Source: Streptomyces jumonjinensis (GTDB taxonomy: Bacteria; Actinomycetota; Actinomycetes; Streptomycetales; Streptomycetaceae). From it: 64,000 bases of DNA. A program made the translations under genes and the position numbers. Where the stretch lies: positions 115,811-179,810 of the forward strand of contig NZ_VCLA01000191.1 of NCBI RefSeq assembly GCF_009600885.1, read 5' to 3'. Positions 7,834 to 15,916 of this stretch are shown piece after piece. Each line of letters starts with the position of its first letter. Positions within the stretch are counted from its first letter, which is position 1. The notes below the pieces were generated by a model, which saw nothing but the letters and a program-made list of their open reading frames with translations, ran no database searches and was not told the origin of the DNA.

Positions 7834-9771
7834 CTAGAGGTGGCGGCCCCACCAGTCGAGAATCGCCTCGAACCTTGCCACCCGATGGCTTGGCAGACCT
7901 GTGCGCGACATGTCGTGACCTTCGCCGGGGAACAGGAGCATCTCCACCGGCACACCACGGGACTTGAGCGCGACGAACATCCGCTGGGCCTGCTCCATGG
8001 GGCAGTGCCGGTCCTCCTCGGACTGAATGATCATCATGGGGATCCGGATCGAGTCCGCGTATGTCAGAGGACTCTTCTCCGCCCAGCGAGATGGGTCGGG
8101 CCCGTACAGGGCGATGGCGACGTTGACGCCGTCGTCGCTGGAGGCGGCGTAGCTGTCCACCGCGTACAGACCGCGTTCGCCGATCGCCGCGCGGAATCGG
8201 TCACCGTGGTGGGCGGCCATCCACGCGGACATGTATCCGCCGAACGAGCCGCCCATCACGCCGACCCGGTCGGCGTCCAGGTCCGGCGACTTCAGCGCCT
8301 CGTCGAGCAGGGCCAGCAGGTCCGGGGCGGACTTGCGAGGCAGGTCGTCGGCGACGTACATGCCGTGTGCCTGGCCGTAACCGGAACAGCCGCGCGGGTT
8401 GCCGAGCACCACGGCGTAACCGGCGCTCGCGTACACCTGTGCCTCATCAAAGGCGGCAGGACCGTTGAGCGTGTGACCGAACTGGGTGTAGGGACCGCCT
8501 TTGATCTGGAGCAGCACCGGGTGCGGGCCTTTGCCCCGAGGGCGGACGATCCAGCCGTGGAGCTCGTACCCGTCGGGCGCGGTGGCAGTGAATTCTTCCG
8601 CTGGCAGAAGGTCAGCCTGCTTGACGAGCTGCCGCCCGAAGTCGGTCAGTTCGCGCTCCTCGGTCCCACGCAGCCTGATCAGGTCGCCCGCGCTGGTCGC
8701 GCTTGAGACGACGGCCGCGACCGTCAGCCCGCCCGTGCCGTCCACGGCCGCGTACCCGTTCACCTGGCGAGCCCCGGTGATCAAGGGCTTCGGCGCCCCG
8801 CCGTCGTAAGGCACCATGACCAGATTGACCTCACCGCGGTGGTCCGCGGCGAACAGCACGCCGTCGGCGACCGGGTGGATCATCTGGCTGGCGAAGCTGA
8901 GGTGGTAGTCCTCGCCGGTGAGCCTGCGGGCGGGCCCCGAGCCGTCGACCCGTGCGGACCACAGGCCGTAACTCATCGTGGCGTAGGTGTTGTTGTTTTC
9001 GTCCAGCGGCTCGGCGGCGAAGCACACCGTGCTGCCGTCCGGGGAGAACCGGGGGCATCCGAGGATCAGCCCGCCGTCGGTCAGGGGCCGCAGCCCGGTG
9101 CCGTCGGGGGCGCACAGCCACACGTCGTTCCGCAGGTCGTCGCCGGCCCCGGCGTGACGGGCTGCGGTGAATGTCAGCAGTCGGCTGTCAGGGCTCCAGG
9201 CGACGTCGGCGTGGTCGTGGTTTCCGTCGGTGACCTGCGTGGTGACGGTCATGGGGTCGTCGGCGAACGGGTCGGTGACGAAAACATGCCGCGGCCGGTC
9301 GAGCGTGAAGCCGAATCCGTCGGCCCAATGGCGCAGTGTGGTGATCCGCCGCGGCACCTCGCGGTCCGGCGTATCGTGGTATCGGCCCGGCTCGGGCACC
9401 CGCGCAGTGTAGGCGAGGAACTTCGAGTCCGGGCTCCACACAGGCTGGCCGGCGCCGATCGGATGACCGGTGACGACGCGGGCTTCGCCACCGTCCATGG
9501 GCAGCAGATGCAACTGACCGGGGCCGCCGGGCACAGGGCGCAGAAAGGCGAGGTGGCGGCCGTCGGGGGAGAAGGCGGGAGCGGCGTCGTGCGGCCCCTG
9601 GGTCAGCAACCGGGCCGGCGTACTGCCGTCGGTCTCAGCCAGCCACAGTTCAGAGGTGTACCCCTCGGCTGCGAGGTCAGGCCGGGTGACGGTGACGGCC
9701 GCGAACCGGCCGTCACCCGACAGCGTGGGCCGTCCGAGGACGGGAAGAAGGTCGATGTCCGTGGTCTTCAT
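7834..9771 (-). CDS. S9 prolyl oligopeptidase / dipeptidyl aminopeptidase-type peptidase
   Basis: 645 aa. The N-terminal ~370 residues form a beta-propeller of TolB/WD40-like repeats (several SPDG/SPDS blades such as PAFSPDGRHLAF and PVWSPDSKFLAY). The C-terminal alpha/beta-hydrolase carries the catalytic serine motif GGSFGGYMSAW (Ser ~509), Asp in SEEDRHCPM (~587) and His in GEGHDMS (~619). There is no signal peptide, so it should act in the cytosol on short peptides. The ATG at 9771 has no ribosome site, but a promoter placed exactly upstream predicts a leaderless mRNA; the in-frame Met at 9813 overlaps the -35 box. Its location after the peptide operon suggests trimming of leader fragments or of the mature peptide. 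Confidence 0.85.
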   Translation of the reverse strand: MKTTDIDLLPVLGRPTLSGDGRFAAVTVTRPDLAAEGYTSELWLAETDGSTPARLLTQGPHDAAPAFSPDGRHLAFLRPVPGGPGQLHLLPMDGGEARVVTGHPIGAGQPVWSPDSKFLAYTARVPEPGRYHDTPDREVPRRITTLRHWADGFGFTLDRPRHVFVTDPFADDPMTVTTQVTDGNHDHADVAWSPDSRLLTFTAARHAGAGDDLRNDVWLCAPDGTGLRPLTDGGLILGCPRFSPDGSTVCFAAEPLDENNNTYATMSYGLWSARVDGSGPARRLTGEDYHLSFASQMIHPVADGVLFAADHRGEVNLVMVPYDGGAPKPLITGARQVNGYAAVDGTGGLTVAAVVSSATSAGDLIRLRGTEERELTDFGRQLVKQADLLPAEEFTATAPDGYELHGWIVRPRGKGPHPVLLQIKGGPYTQFGHTLNGPAAFDEAQVYASAGYAVVLGNPRGCSGYGQAHGMYVADDLPRKSAPDLLALLDEALKSPDLDADRVGVMGGSFGGYMSAWMAAHHGDRFRAAIGERGLYAVDSYAASSDDGVNVAIALYGPDPSRWAEKSPLTYADSIRIPMMIIQSEEDRHCPMEQAQRMFVALKSRGVPVEMLLFPGEGHDMSRTGLPSHRVARFEAILDWWGRHL

Positions 9772-9777
9772 GCTGCA

Positions 9778-9807
9778 AATGTATTTCTGCCGCATTCCAT
9801 CAGTCAA
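9778..9807 (-). promoter_or_regulatory. Promoter for S9 peptidase gene, predicts leaderless mRNA
   Basis: On the minus strand TTGACT (9807-9802), an 18-bp spacer, then TACATT (9783-9778). Only 6 bp separate the -10 box from the A of the ATG at 9771, so transcription should begin at or near the start codon. This agrees with the absence of a Shine-Dalgarno sequence. Confidence 0.6.
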
Positions 9808-9860
9808 TGGCATTCAAATTGAACAGAAACGACACAGGGGAATCTCGCGATTTGACCAAC

Positions 9861-9900
9861 AAAAAGGCATGAGGAATCCCTTTCGGGATATCCTCACGCC
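9861..9900 (-). terminator. Rho-independent terminator after TPR gene
   Basis: Stem arms at 9866-9880 and 9885-9900 pair with one mismatch and one bulge around a 4-nt loop. On the minus strand the hairpin is followed by TTTTTG. It separates the peptide operon (last gene ending at 9950) from the S9 peptidase promoter. Confidence 0.75.
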
Positions 9901-9949
9901 CAATCTTTGATTTCGCTTCCCGGGAATGTTAAATCACAGAGAAAAGGGA

Positions 9950-11233
9950 TTAGTGGATCTTTTTAAGGCGCTGTTTGGTTGCCTCGGCCTCGGTCAGTCG
10001 TCGCTGAAGCCGGTACATGTCAACGGCCTCCTCCCAGGCGTTGCGGGCCTCGTCGAACCGCCCGACCGCCGTGTAGCTGTCGCCGAGCCGGTCCAGGATT
10101 CCAGCCTCCTGGTAGGTGTTGCCGAGGTCCCGGCACAGGCTGAGCGCTGCGCCGTAGCTCGCCACCGCCTCGTCGTGTCGGCCAGCTCGCTGTGCGAGCA
10201 GTCCGAGGCTGTCCAACGCGGCTGCCTCTCCGCCGTGGTAGTGGTGCCGATGAGCGATGTCCAGTGCCCGCGTGCAGTACTCCTTGGCTCGCACGAGGTC
10301 GCCGAGCCGGACCTGGTACCAGCCTGCGGCGTTGAGTGCATCGGCCTCGGAACGCACTTCGCCCGCGCGCCGAAACAGCCCGGCGGCGCACACCGCGTGG
10401 CCGAACGCCTCCCTGTCGCGCCCGGCCATCTCCTCGACCCAGGCGAAGATGTAGTACGTCCACGCCTGCGGGCCCGGTTCGCCATGCCGCTCAGCGATCC
10501 TCGCAGCCCGGCTCAGCTGGGCTACAGCCTCGGTGTGGCGGCCGGCGCGACTGGCAGCCTGCCCCGCGTAACGGTGCGAGGTGATCTGCGCTTCGGGGTC
10601 GCCCAGGGCGTGGGCGGCGTGCACCGCATCCGTCCACTGGGCCACTTGTTCCTCAGTGTGTCCTCGCCGCACGAAATGCCCGTTGAGACAGCTCGCGAGA
10701 TGGAACACCGACAGGTGCCTTCCGGTCTCCCGCGCGATGGCGCGGACAGCGACCAGGGCGGTGAACTCCGCGTCGAGCCAGTCCAGCGCCGCTTCCCGGG
10801 ACGCCAGCTCCTCTGGCACACATCCGGCACCCGCTGGCGCAAGACTCAGCACAGGGTGGTGCGGAGCGATCAGCCGGTCCGCCTGGTACGCGGTGTGCAG
10901 ATAGTGGTCGACCAGGCGGCGCCGCGCCGCGCCGTCGCCACAGCCAGCAGCCGTCCGGAGCGAGGCGCCCGGCCGGACCCGGAACCGGCCCGGCACGGTC
11001 CGCTCGCACAGCCCATCGACCACGAACTGATCCAGCAATGCGGCCGTACGGCCTCCGCCGAGGCCCAGCAGCGAGGCGGCTACGGGTACCGCGATGTCCG
11101 GGCCGGGCGCGAGGTGCAGCAGATGAAACGCGTGGTGGTACGCGTGGCTGGCCGACCCGTACTTGGACGGATTCCCGTGCTGTGCCGGAGAAGTGTTCTC
11201 CGGCACAGACAGGGTCTTGTATATGGCGGCCAT
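9950..11233 (-). CDS. TPR protein with winged-helix N-terminus (AfsR-type C-terminal module)
   Basis: 427 aa. Residues ~25-95 (HAFHLLHLAPGPDIAVPVAA, then LLDQFVVDGLCERTVPGRFR) match the winged-helix block that follows the NB-ARC ATPase in AfsR/SARP-type regulators. The rest is tetratricopeptide repeats (AGRHTEAVAQLSRAARIAE, AGRHDEAVASYGAALSLCRD, VGRFDEARNAWEEAVDMYR). The BTAD DNA-binding domain and the ATPase are absent, so it is a stand-alone scaffold or sensor rather than a classical activator. The start ATG 11233 has GAGGAGG. It sits 34 bp after the M13 peptidase gene and is the last gene before the terminator. It could hold the peptide or its enzymes, or act on a partner regulator. Confidence 0.75.
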   Translation of the reverse strand: MAAIYKTLSVPENTSPAQHGNPSKYGSASHAYHHAFHLLHLAPGPDIAVPVAASLLGLGGGRTAALLDQFVVDGLCERTVPGRFRVRPGASLRTAAGCGDGAARRRLVDHYLHTAYQADRLIAPHHPVLSLAPAGAGCVPEELASREAALDWLDAEFTALVAVRAIARETGRHLSVFHLASCLNGHFVRRGHTEEQVAQWTDAVHAAHALGDPEAQITSHRYAGQAASRAGRHTEAVAQLSRAARIAERHGEPGPQAWTYYIFAWVEEMAGRDREAFGHAVCAAGLFRRAGEVRSEADALNAAGWYQVRLGDLVRAKEYCTRALDIAHRHHYHGGEAAALDSLGLLAQRAGRHDEAVASYGAALSLCRDLGNTYQEAGILDRLGDSYTAVGRFDEARNAWEEAVDMYRLQRRLTEAEATKQRLKKIH

Positions 11234-11267
11234 GGTCTGCCTCCTCGCTGGCCGTCGGTCTGCCACG

Positions 11268-13226
11268 TCATAACAGCGTGAACCGGGCACTGGGCCGAAT
11301 GGACATGGGGTCGTTCTCGGTGACGCTGAAAGCTGCGTAGAAGGCCGGGACATGGCCGAGGACTCCGTTGCAGCGGAACTGCGGCGGGGCGTGCCGGTCG
11401 TGAGCAAGCCGCTCCAGCATGCGCCCTGGAGTGCGCTTGGCCCGCCACATCGTGGCCCACAGGACGAAGAACCGCCGTGTCTCAGCGACCCGTTCGGCGT
11501 CGACGAGACCGCGTGCGTCCATGTGTGCGGCGAACGCGGCATGCGCGACAGTGAGTCCGGTGATGTCGGCGATGTTCTCGCCCACCGTCCGGGCACCGCT
11601 GACGCTCTGCCCGTCTGCGCCTGCGGGAACGTAACGATCGTACTGCTCCACGAGCAGCGCGGTGCGGCGTGTGTACTCGGCACGGTCTGCCTCGGTCCAC
11701 CACTCGCGCGTCCGGCCGTCGCCGTCGTAGCGGGAGCCCCGGCCGTCGAAGGCGTGGGACATCTCGTGGCAGACGATCGAGCCAAGCAGCGCGAAGTTCC
11801 GTGTCATGTCGCCGCCTGCTTCGAACAGAGGCTGCTGCAGCAGTGCTGCGGGGACGACCACCTGGTTGAGTCCGTGCCGATAGTAGGCAGTGACCGCCTG
11901 CGGCGGGACCTTCCACTCCGAGCGGTCAACGGGCTCCCCCAGCCTCCGGAGCTGGCGGACGAAACGCCGGGTCCGGCCGCGGCAGACGTTGCCCAGCAGA
12001 TCGGCGGGGTCGGTGTGCAGTTCGTCGTTCGCGGCGGCGTCCCGCGGGTGACCGACCTCGAAGTGTATGGCGTCGAGCTTGGCGAGCGCCGCCGCGTGAG
12101 TGCTCCCGGCCATCCAACTGGCCTGCTCCAGGCAGCCGCGGTACGCCTGCACAAGCGCACCCACCAGGTCCTCGGCGGCCTTGAGAGTGCCGGGCGCGAG
12201 GTGCTCCTCAAGATAGAGCTCCCCCACCTCATCACCGAAGACACTCTGGACAAAGGAAGTGGCCCGCATCCACCGTGGTCGGGGCCGACGTGAACCGGGC
12301 AGCACCTGTCCGTAAAATCGGAAGTTCTCGGCGAATACCGCGCCGGGGCCGAATGGGGCTGCCTCGTGCACCCGCATCCAGATCAGCCAGATCTTGAGAG
12401 CCTCAAGGTCCGCTGACGTCCACCACTCGTCGAGCGCCGTGAGAAACGGCCCCGGGCGGACCTGAACGGGCGCGCCGCGCGGGATGTTGCCGAGTCCTTC
12501 CAGCCAGGCGTTCCACGGGAAGGCGCCGCCGGTGGAGGCCAGTTCGGCCGCAGTGCACGTAAGGGCCTGGGCCCTGATGCGGCCTGATGTGTCCGGTGGT
12601 GTGTGGGCGGCGGCGAGCGCGGTCTCCGTGCGTAAGACTGCCTCCGCTGCGTTCTGCGGGTCCGGCTGGCAGGCCAGTTCCATCATGCGCCGCTGATGCT
12701 CGGCGTACTGCTCGCGCAGCAGTGTGTGAGCGGCCCCCAGATACTGCGTCGAGCTGGGCAGGGCCAGTCCGGACTGGGTGAGGGTGAGCAGATATCCGCG
12801 GGTACCCGCAGTGTCGGTGGCGACGGTCGCCTGGACGGGGCCGCCAACACCTTCGCGCTGGAGTCTGCCCATCAGCCGGGCCAGGTCGACGCGGTCAGCG
12901 ACCGCGCGGACGGTGTCGAGCAGGGTGGCGAGATCGGCTGGGCCGCGCTCCTCGATGCGGGCTTCATCCATGAAGCCCGCGTAGAGATCAGCGATCTGCC
13001 GGCCGGGGCCCCCCCGTGCGGTGGCGGGACCCGGTGAGCTGCGGATCACCGCGACGACGTCGTCCTGCACCTTCTCGGCGAGAAGAGACAGCATGGTGAC
13101 CTCGGCCCGGTGGTCGGGCAGGGTGAAGGTGTCCGTCCAGTGGCCGTTGGCGTAGGTGTAGAAGTCGTCCTGGGGTCTTGTCGCCGGGTCTGTGTCGACG
13201 TCGTCCGCCGTGATCCTGCTGCTCAT
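11268..13226 (-). CDS. M13-family (neprilysin-like) zinc metallopeptidase
   Basis: 652 aa, the size of bacterial PepO/neprilysin relatives. N-terminus PATRPQDDFYTYANGHW is typical. The zinc site is HEMSH (His ~487, Glu ~488, His ~491) followed by AFDGRGSRYD; the third ligand Glu is in GENIADITG (~550, with Asp ~554), and the C-terminal signature is HAPPQFRCNGVLGHVPAFYAAF. No signal peptide or membrane anchor, so cytosolic. M13 enzymes cut oligopeptides below about 40 residues, usually before hydrophobic residues, which fits a 29-residue precursor. Its ATG overlaps the MFS stop codon by four bases, so the two are translationally coupled. Candidate leader peptidase; self-resistance or turnover are alternatives. 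Confidence 0.9.
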   Translation of the reverse strand: MSSRITADDVDTDPATRPQDDFYTYANGHWTDTFTLPDHRAEVTMLSLLAEKVQDDVVAVIRSSPGPATARGGPGRQIADLYAGFMDEARIEERGPADLATLLDTVRAVADRVDLARLMGRLQREGVGGPVQATVATDTAGTRGYLLTLTQSGLALPSSTQYLGAAHTLLREQYAEHQRRMMELACQPDPQNAAEAVLRTETALAAAHTPPDTSGRIRAQALTCTAAELASTGGAFPWNAWLEGLGNIPRGAPVQVRPGPFLTALDEWWTSADLEALKIWLIWMRVHEAAPFGPGAVFAENFRFYGQVLPGSRRPRPRWMRATSFVQSVFGDEVGELYLEEHLAPGTLKAAEDLVGALVQAYRGCLEQASWMAGSTHAAALAKLDAIHFEVGHPRDAAANDELHTDPADLLGNVCRGRTRRFVRQLRRLGEPVDRSEWKVPPQAVTAYYRHGLNQVVVPAALLQQPLFEAGGDMTRNFALLGSIVCHEMSHAFDGRGSRYDGDGRTREWWTEADRAEYTRRTALLVEQYDRYVPAGADGQSVSGARTVGENIADITGLTVAHAAFAAHMDARGLVDAERVAETRRFFVLWATMWRAKRTPGRMLERLAHDRHAPPQFRCNGVLGHVPAFYAAFSVTENDPMSIRPSARFTLL

Positions 13227-14599
13227 CGCGGCGCCGGCTTACTGAGCGCTGCCTGCGTGTCTGCAGCCGGTTCCGGGACGGCTTCTTCTTCGGAGGCCGC
13301 CTCGGTGGACGGAGCCTCGTCGCTGCCGGAGGGCATTTCGGTCACCGGAGTGCCCTCCGCCCCCTGCACAGCGTCGTCGGCGGTCCGCAATAGCCCCCGG
13401 TGGAAGGTGAGCACGGCCACGAGTGCGAGGGCGCCCGCCACCAAGAAGGCGTAACGCGGCTGCATGAAGCCGAGAATGACGCCGCCCATCAGATATCCCA
13501 TGGCGGGACCGGTATTGGACACCGCGCCGAGCGCAGCGAACGCTCTGCCGCGGTGGGTGTCCGGCACCCGGAGGTTGATGACGATGTGGGTGACGGTCGC
13601 CTGGGCACCGTTGCCGAATCCGCCGATCACGTAGAAAGGCACGATCCACCAGGCACCCGGGGCCAGCCCGGCACCCAGGATTCCCACCGCAATGCACACG
13701 AACGATCCGATGAGGATGGCCTCGTGGCTGAACCGCTTGATCCGCCGGACCAGCAGAGCACCGGGTACCAGACCTGCCATCCAGGAGGACATGATCAACC
13801 CATAAGTCTCCTCGGACGCGCCGAAGGTGTCACGCACGTAGAAGACGATGAGGACGTTGATGACGCTCGCCGCCGCCATTACGACACCGCTGATCACGAG
13901 AACAGAGCGCAGAAAACGGTCAGCGGACACCCGGTAGGAGGGCCTGTCCTCGGTCGGCCCGTTCCCTGCGGACGCCGTCTTCGCGGGCTCCTTCCCGTGC
14001 AGCCGCGTCCGGATGATCAGAGCGCCGAGCAGAACAATCGCAAAGGTCGCCGCGTTGAGCAGCAGGGAGACGTTGACGCCGAAACGGGCGGTGAGGAAGC
14101 CGGCGATGCCCGGTGCGACGACCATGCCGGTCATCGCGGTGGCCTGGGAGATCGCAGAGGCGCGGGGGATGTTCTCCCTGCCGACCATCGCCGCGGGCAG
14201 TCCGGCGAACACCGGGTGGGTGAAGGCGAGACCGGTGGAGAGCAGGACGGCCAGGGTGATCAGCAGGACTGGCGAGGTCGTCTGCGTCATCGCCAGACAG
14301 ACGAGTGCCTGGAGCGCGGTGACCGTAACGATGAGCTTGCGGCTGTCGAACCGGTCGGCGAACGCGCCCGTGACAGGCGCAAGCAGGGCGGGCGGCAGGA
14401 CTGCGGCGAGCAGCATTGCCATCACCGTGTAGGACCCGGCGCCGTTCGCCTGAAGCAGCAGTGTCAGGGCAGTAGCGGCCGCGATGTCACCAGCGAAGGA
14501 CAGGGCTCGCAGACCGGCGAGGAGGTAGACCTCCCGCCAGACCGGCGCGACCGCGGTGCCGCTCATGGGCGCTTGGGCCCGGTGAGTGGTGTTGGCCAT
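13223..14599 (-). CDS. MFS transporter (probable peptide exporter)
   Basis: 458 aa with about twelve hydrophobic segments. It has the MFS motif A-like loop between helices 2 and 3 (GAFADRFDSRKLIV) and a long cytoplasmic central loop around residues 200-220. The C-terminal ~60 residues are an acidic Ala/Glu/Pro-rich tail with no helix. It resembles the MFS_3/enterobactin-exporter type (LLLQANGAGSYTVMAML, SYRVSADRFLRSVLVIS). It lies 9 bp downstream of the first JmjC gene's stop and overlaps the M13 start. In context it most simply exports the mature product; a drug-efflux role is the alternative. Confidence 0.88.
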   Translation of the reverse strand: MANTTHRAQAPMSGTAVAPVWREVYLLAGLRALSFAGDIAAATALTLLLQANGAGSYTVMAMLLAAVLPPALLAPVTGAFADRFDSRKLIVTVTALQALVCLAMTQTTSPVLLITLAVLLSTGLAFTHPVFAGLPAAMVGRENIPRASAISQATAMTGMVVAPGIAGFLTARFGVNVSLLLNAATFAIVLLGALIIRTRLHGKEPAKTASAGNGPTEDRPSYRVSADRFLRSVLVISGVVMAAASVINVLIVFYVRDTFGASEETYGLIMSSWMAGLVPGALLVRRIKRFSHEAILIGSFVCIAVGILGAGLAPGAWWIVPFYVIGGFGNGAQATVTHIVINLRVPDTHRGRAFAALGAVSNTGPAMGYLMGGVILGFMQPRYAFLVAGALALVAVLTFHRGLLRTADDAVQGAEGTPVTEMPSGSDEAPSTEAASEEEAVPEPAADTQAALSKPAPR

Positions 14600-14608
14600 G
14601 GTGATGGC

Positions 14609-15868
14609 TCAGCTCCTCATGTGGTCGGCGATTTCCAGCACCCCAAGACGCGCGAGCCTCTGGGCTGCGTGCAGGGACCGAGCTTCGGGTACACCCGGGA
14701 AGAAACGTGCGGCGGCGACCGCGTTGCCGTTCTCCAGGTCGCGCAGGGTGTTGGCGACAGCGTCCGGGACGGCGAGCCTGTGGCCGTTGACGAGCAGTCC
14801 GCTCTTCATGCCGTCGCTCGGCCCTATCTCCAGGGGCACGGCACTGCGCCGCAGCAGGGCCTCGGGGGCGAGTACGTCCACGGACGCGAGCCTCTCGAAC
14901 TCGCGCGACCGGCCCGCGCCGCCACGGACGCGGCCGGCTGCTGCCAGCCGCGTGGTCTCGGCGATCGGGTCGACCTCCTCCAGACGGTCTGCGAGCAGCC
15001 GCAGCATCCCGCCGAATGCAGCCGCGCTGCCGTGCGCGCCCGCGCCATCTGATGCCGCGACGCTGCCCAGGTGGGGGAGGCCGTCGAACTCAGCCTCCTG
15101 GAGAAGGTGTCTCACCGTCTCGGCCACGACATCACGCCAGTGTCGTGGCTCGACGGTGACCGACAGATGCAGAGATACCTCGGCCTTTGCGGCTGCCGCG
15201 TGCGGCGTCCCATATGGCAGGTACAGAACATCACCGGGACGCAGTATCGTCTCGATGACGGGCGCGCCGAGATCCTCGGACCGGTAGGTCGCCTTGTCCG
15301 CGCCGCGCTCGGCCATGGGCTCCCAGATCCGCCAGTTCTTGGTGCCCTCGATCTGGATGACGTACACGTCGACCGGGTCGTGGTGGGGAGCGTAGCCGTC
15401 CTTGCCGGCGGGGGTCAGAAAGGCGACCACCTCGCTGGGGCTGTCGAACATCCTGGTGAAGACCTGCACCAGGTGCCGGGCGGACGGCAGGAAGTGGTTG
15501 AGCGCATTCCAGGTGATGGTGCCACCGGATCGGAACAGCTCGTACACCTGTTCCGGAACGACCGCCTCGGCGAGCGCCGCACCGTGGTCGGTGACGGTTC
15601 GGGTGTATGCCCTGCTCGGCACGCCCCGGCCGTCCTTCGCAATCCTCAGATACGAGGGTGACACGGCTTCCATGGCGACGACGTCGTCGAGTTGCCGCAA
15701 CGACACAAGGTTCCGGACGCTGCCTTCGAGCACCCCTCTACGCAGCAGTGGCTTCTTGTTGAAGTGCTCGGAGAAGAAGACCTCAGCATCGCCGACAAGG
15801 TTTTCGAAACCGGGGGTGGCCGTGGGGGTGTCCACGCCCATCGCCCCCAGCAGACTTGATGGTGACAT
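14609..15868 (-). CDS. JmjC/cupin oxygenase (ribosomal-oxygenase type), paralogue 1
   Basis: 419 aa. The cupin-4/JmjC double-stranded beta-helix of Fe(II)/2-oxoglutarate oxygenases is clear: GYAPHHDPVDVYVIQIEGTK gives the HxD pair (His162, Asp164), and YLPYGTPHAAAA gives the distal His (~223), after NKKPLLRRG at the N-terminus. A helical and winged-helix-like C-terminal half follows, as in RoxA/YcfD and human MINA53/NO66, which hydroxylate Arg or His side chains of ribosomal proteins. ATG 15868 follows AGGAACC; an ATG at 15898 lacks a site. It is similar in layout to the next gene upstream but diverged, so the two may modify different residues. Presumed substrate here is the 29-aa peptide. 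Confidence 0.88.
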   Translation of the reverse strand: MSPSSLLGAMGVDTPTATPGFENLVGDAEVFFSEHFNKKPLLRRGVLEGSVRNLVSLRQLDDVVAMEAVSPSYLRIAKDGRGVPSRAYTRTVTDHGAALAEAVVPEQVYELFRSGGTITWNALNHFLPSARHLVQVFTRMFDSPSEVVAFLTPAGKDGYAPHHDPVDVYVIQIEGTKNWRIWEPMAERGADKATYRSEDLGAPVIETILRPGDVLYLPYGTPHAAAAKAEVSLHLSVTVEPRHWRDVVAETVRHLLQEAEFDGLPHLGSVAASDGAGAHGSAAAFGGMLRLLADRLEEVDPIAETTRLAAAGRVRGGAGRSREFERLASVDVLAPEALLRRSAVPLEIGPSDGMKSGLLVNGHRLAVPDAVANTLRDLENGNAVAAARFFPGVPEARSLHAAQRLARLGVLEIADHMRS

Positions 15869-15916
15869 CCGTTGGTTCCTTTGCTCTCGTGTTGGCACTC
15901 CCCGCCCCAGAAGCAG

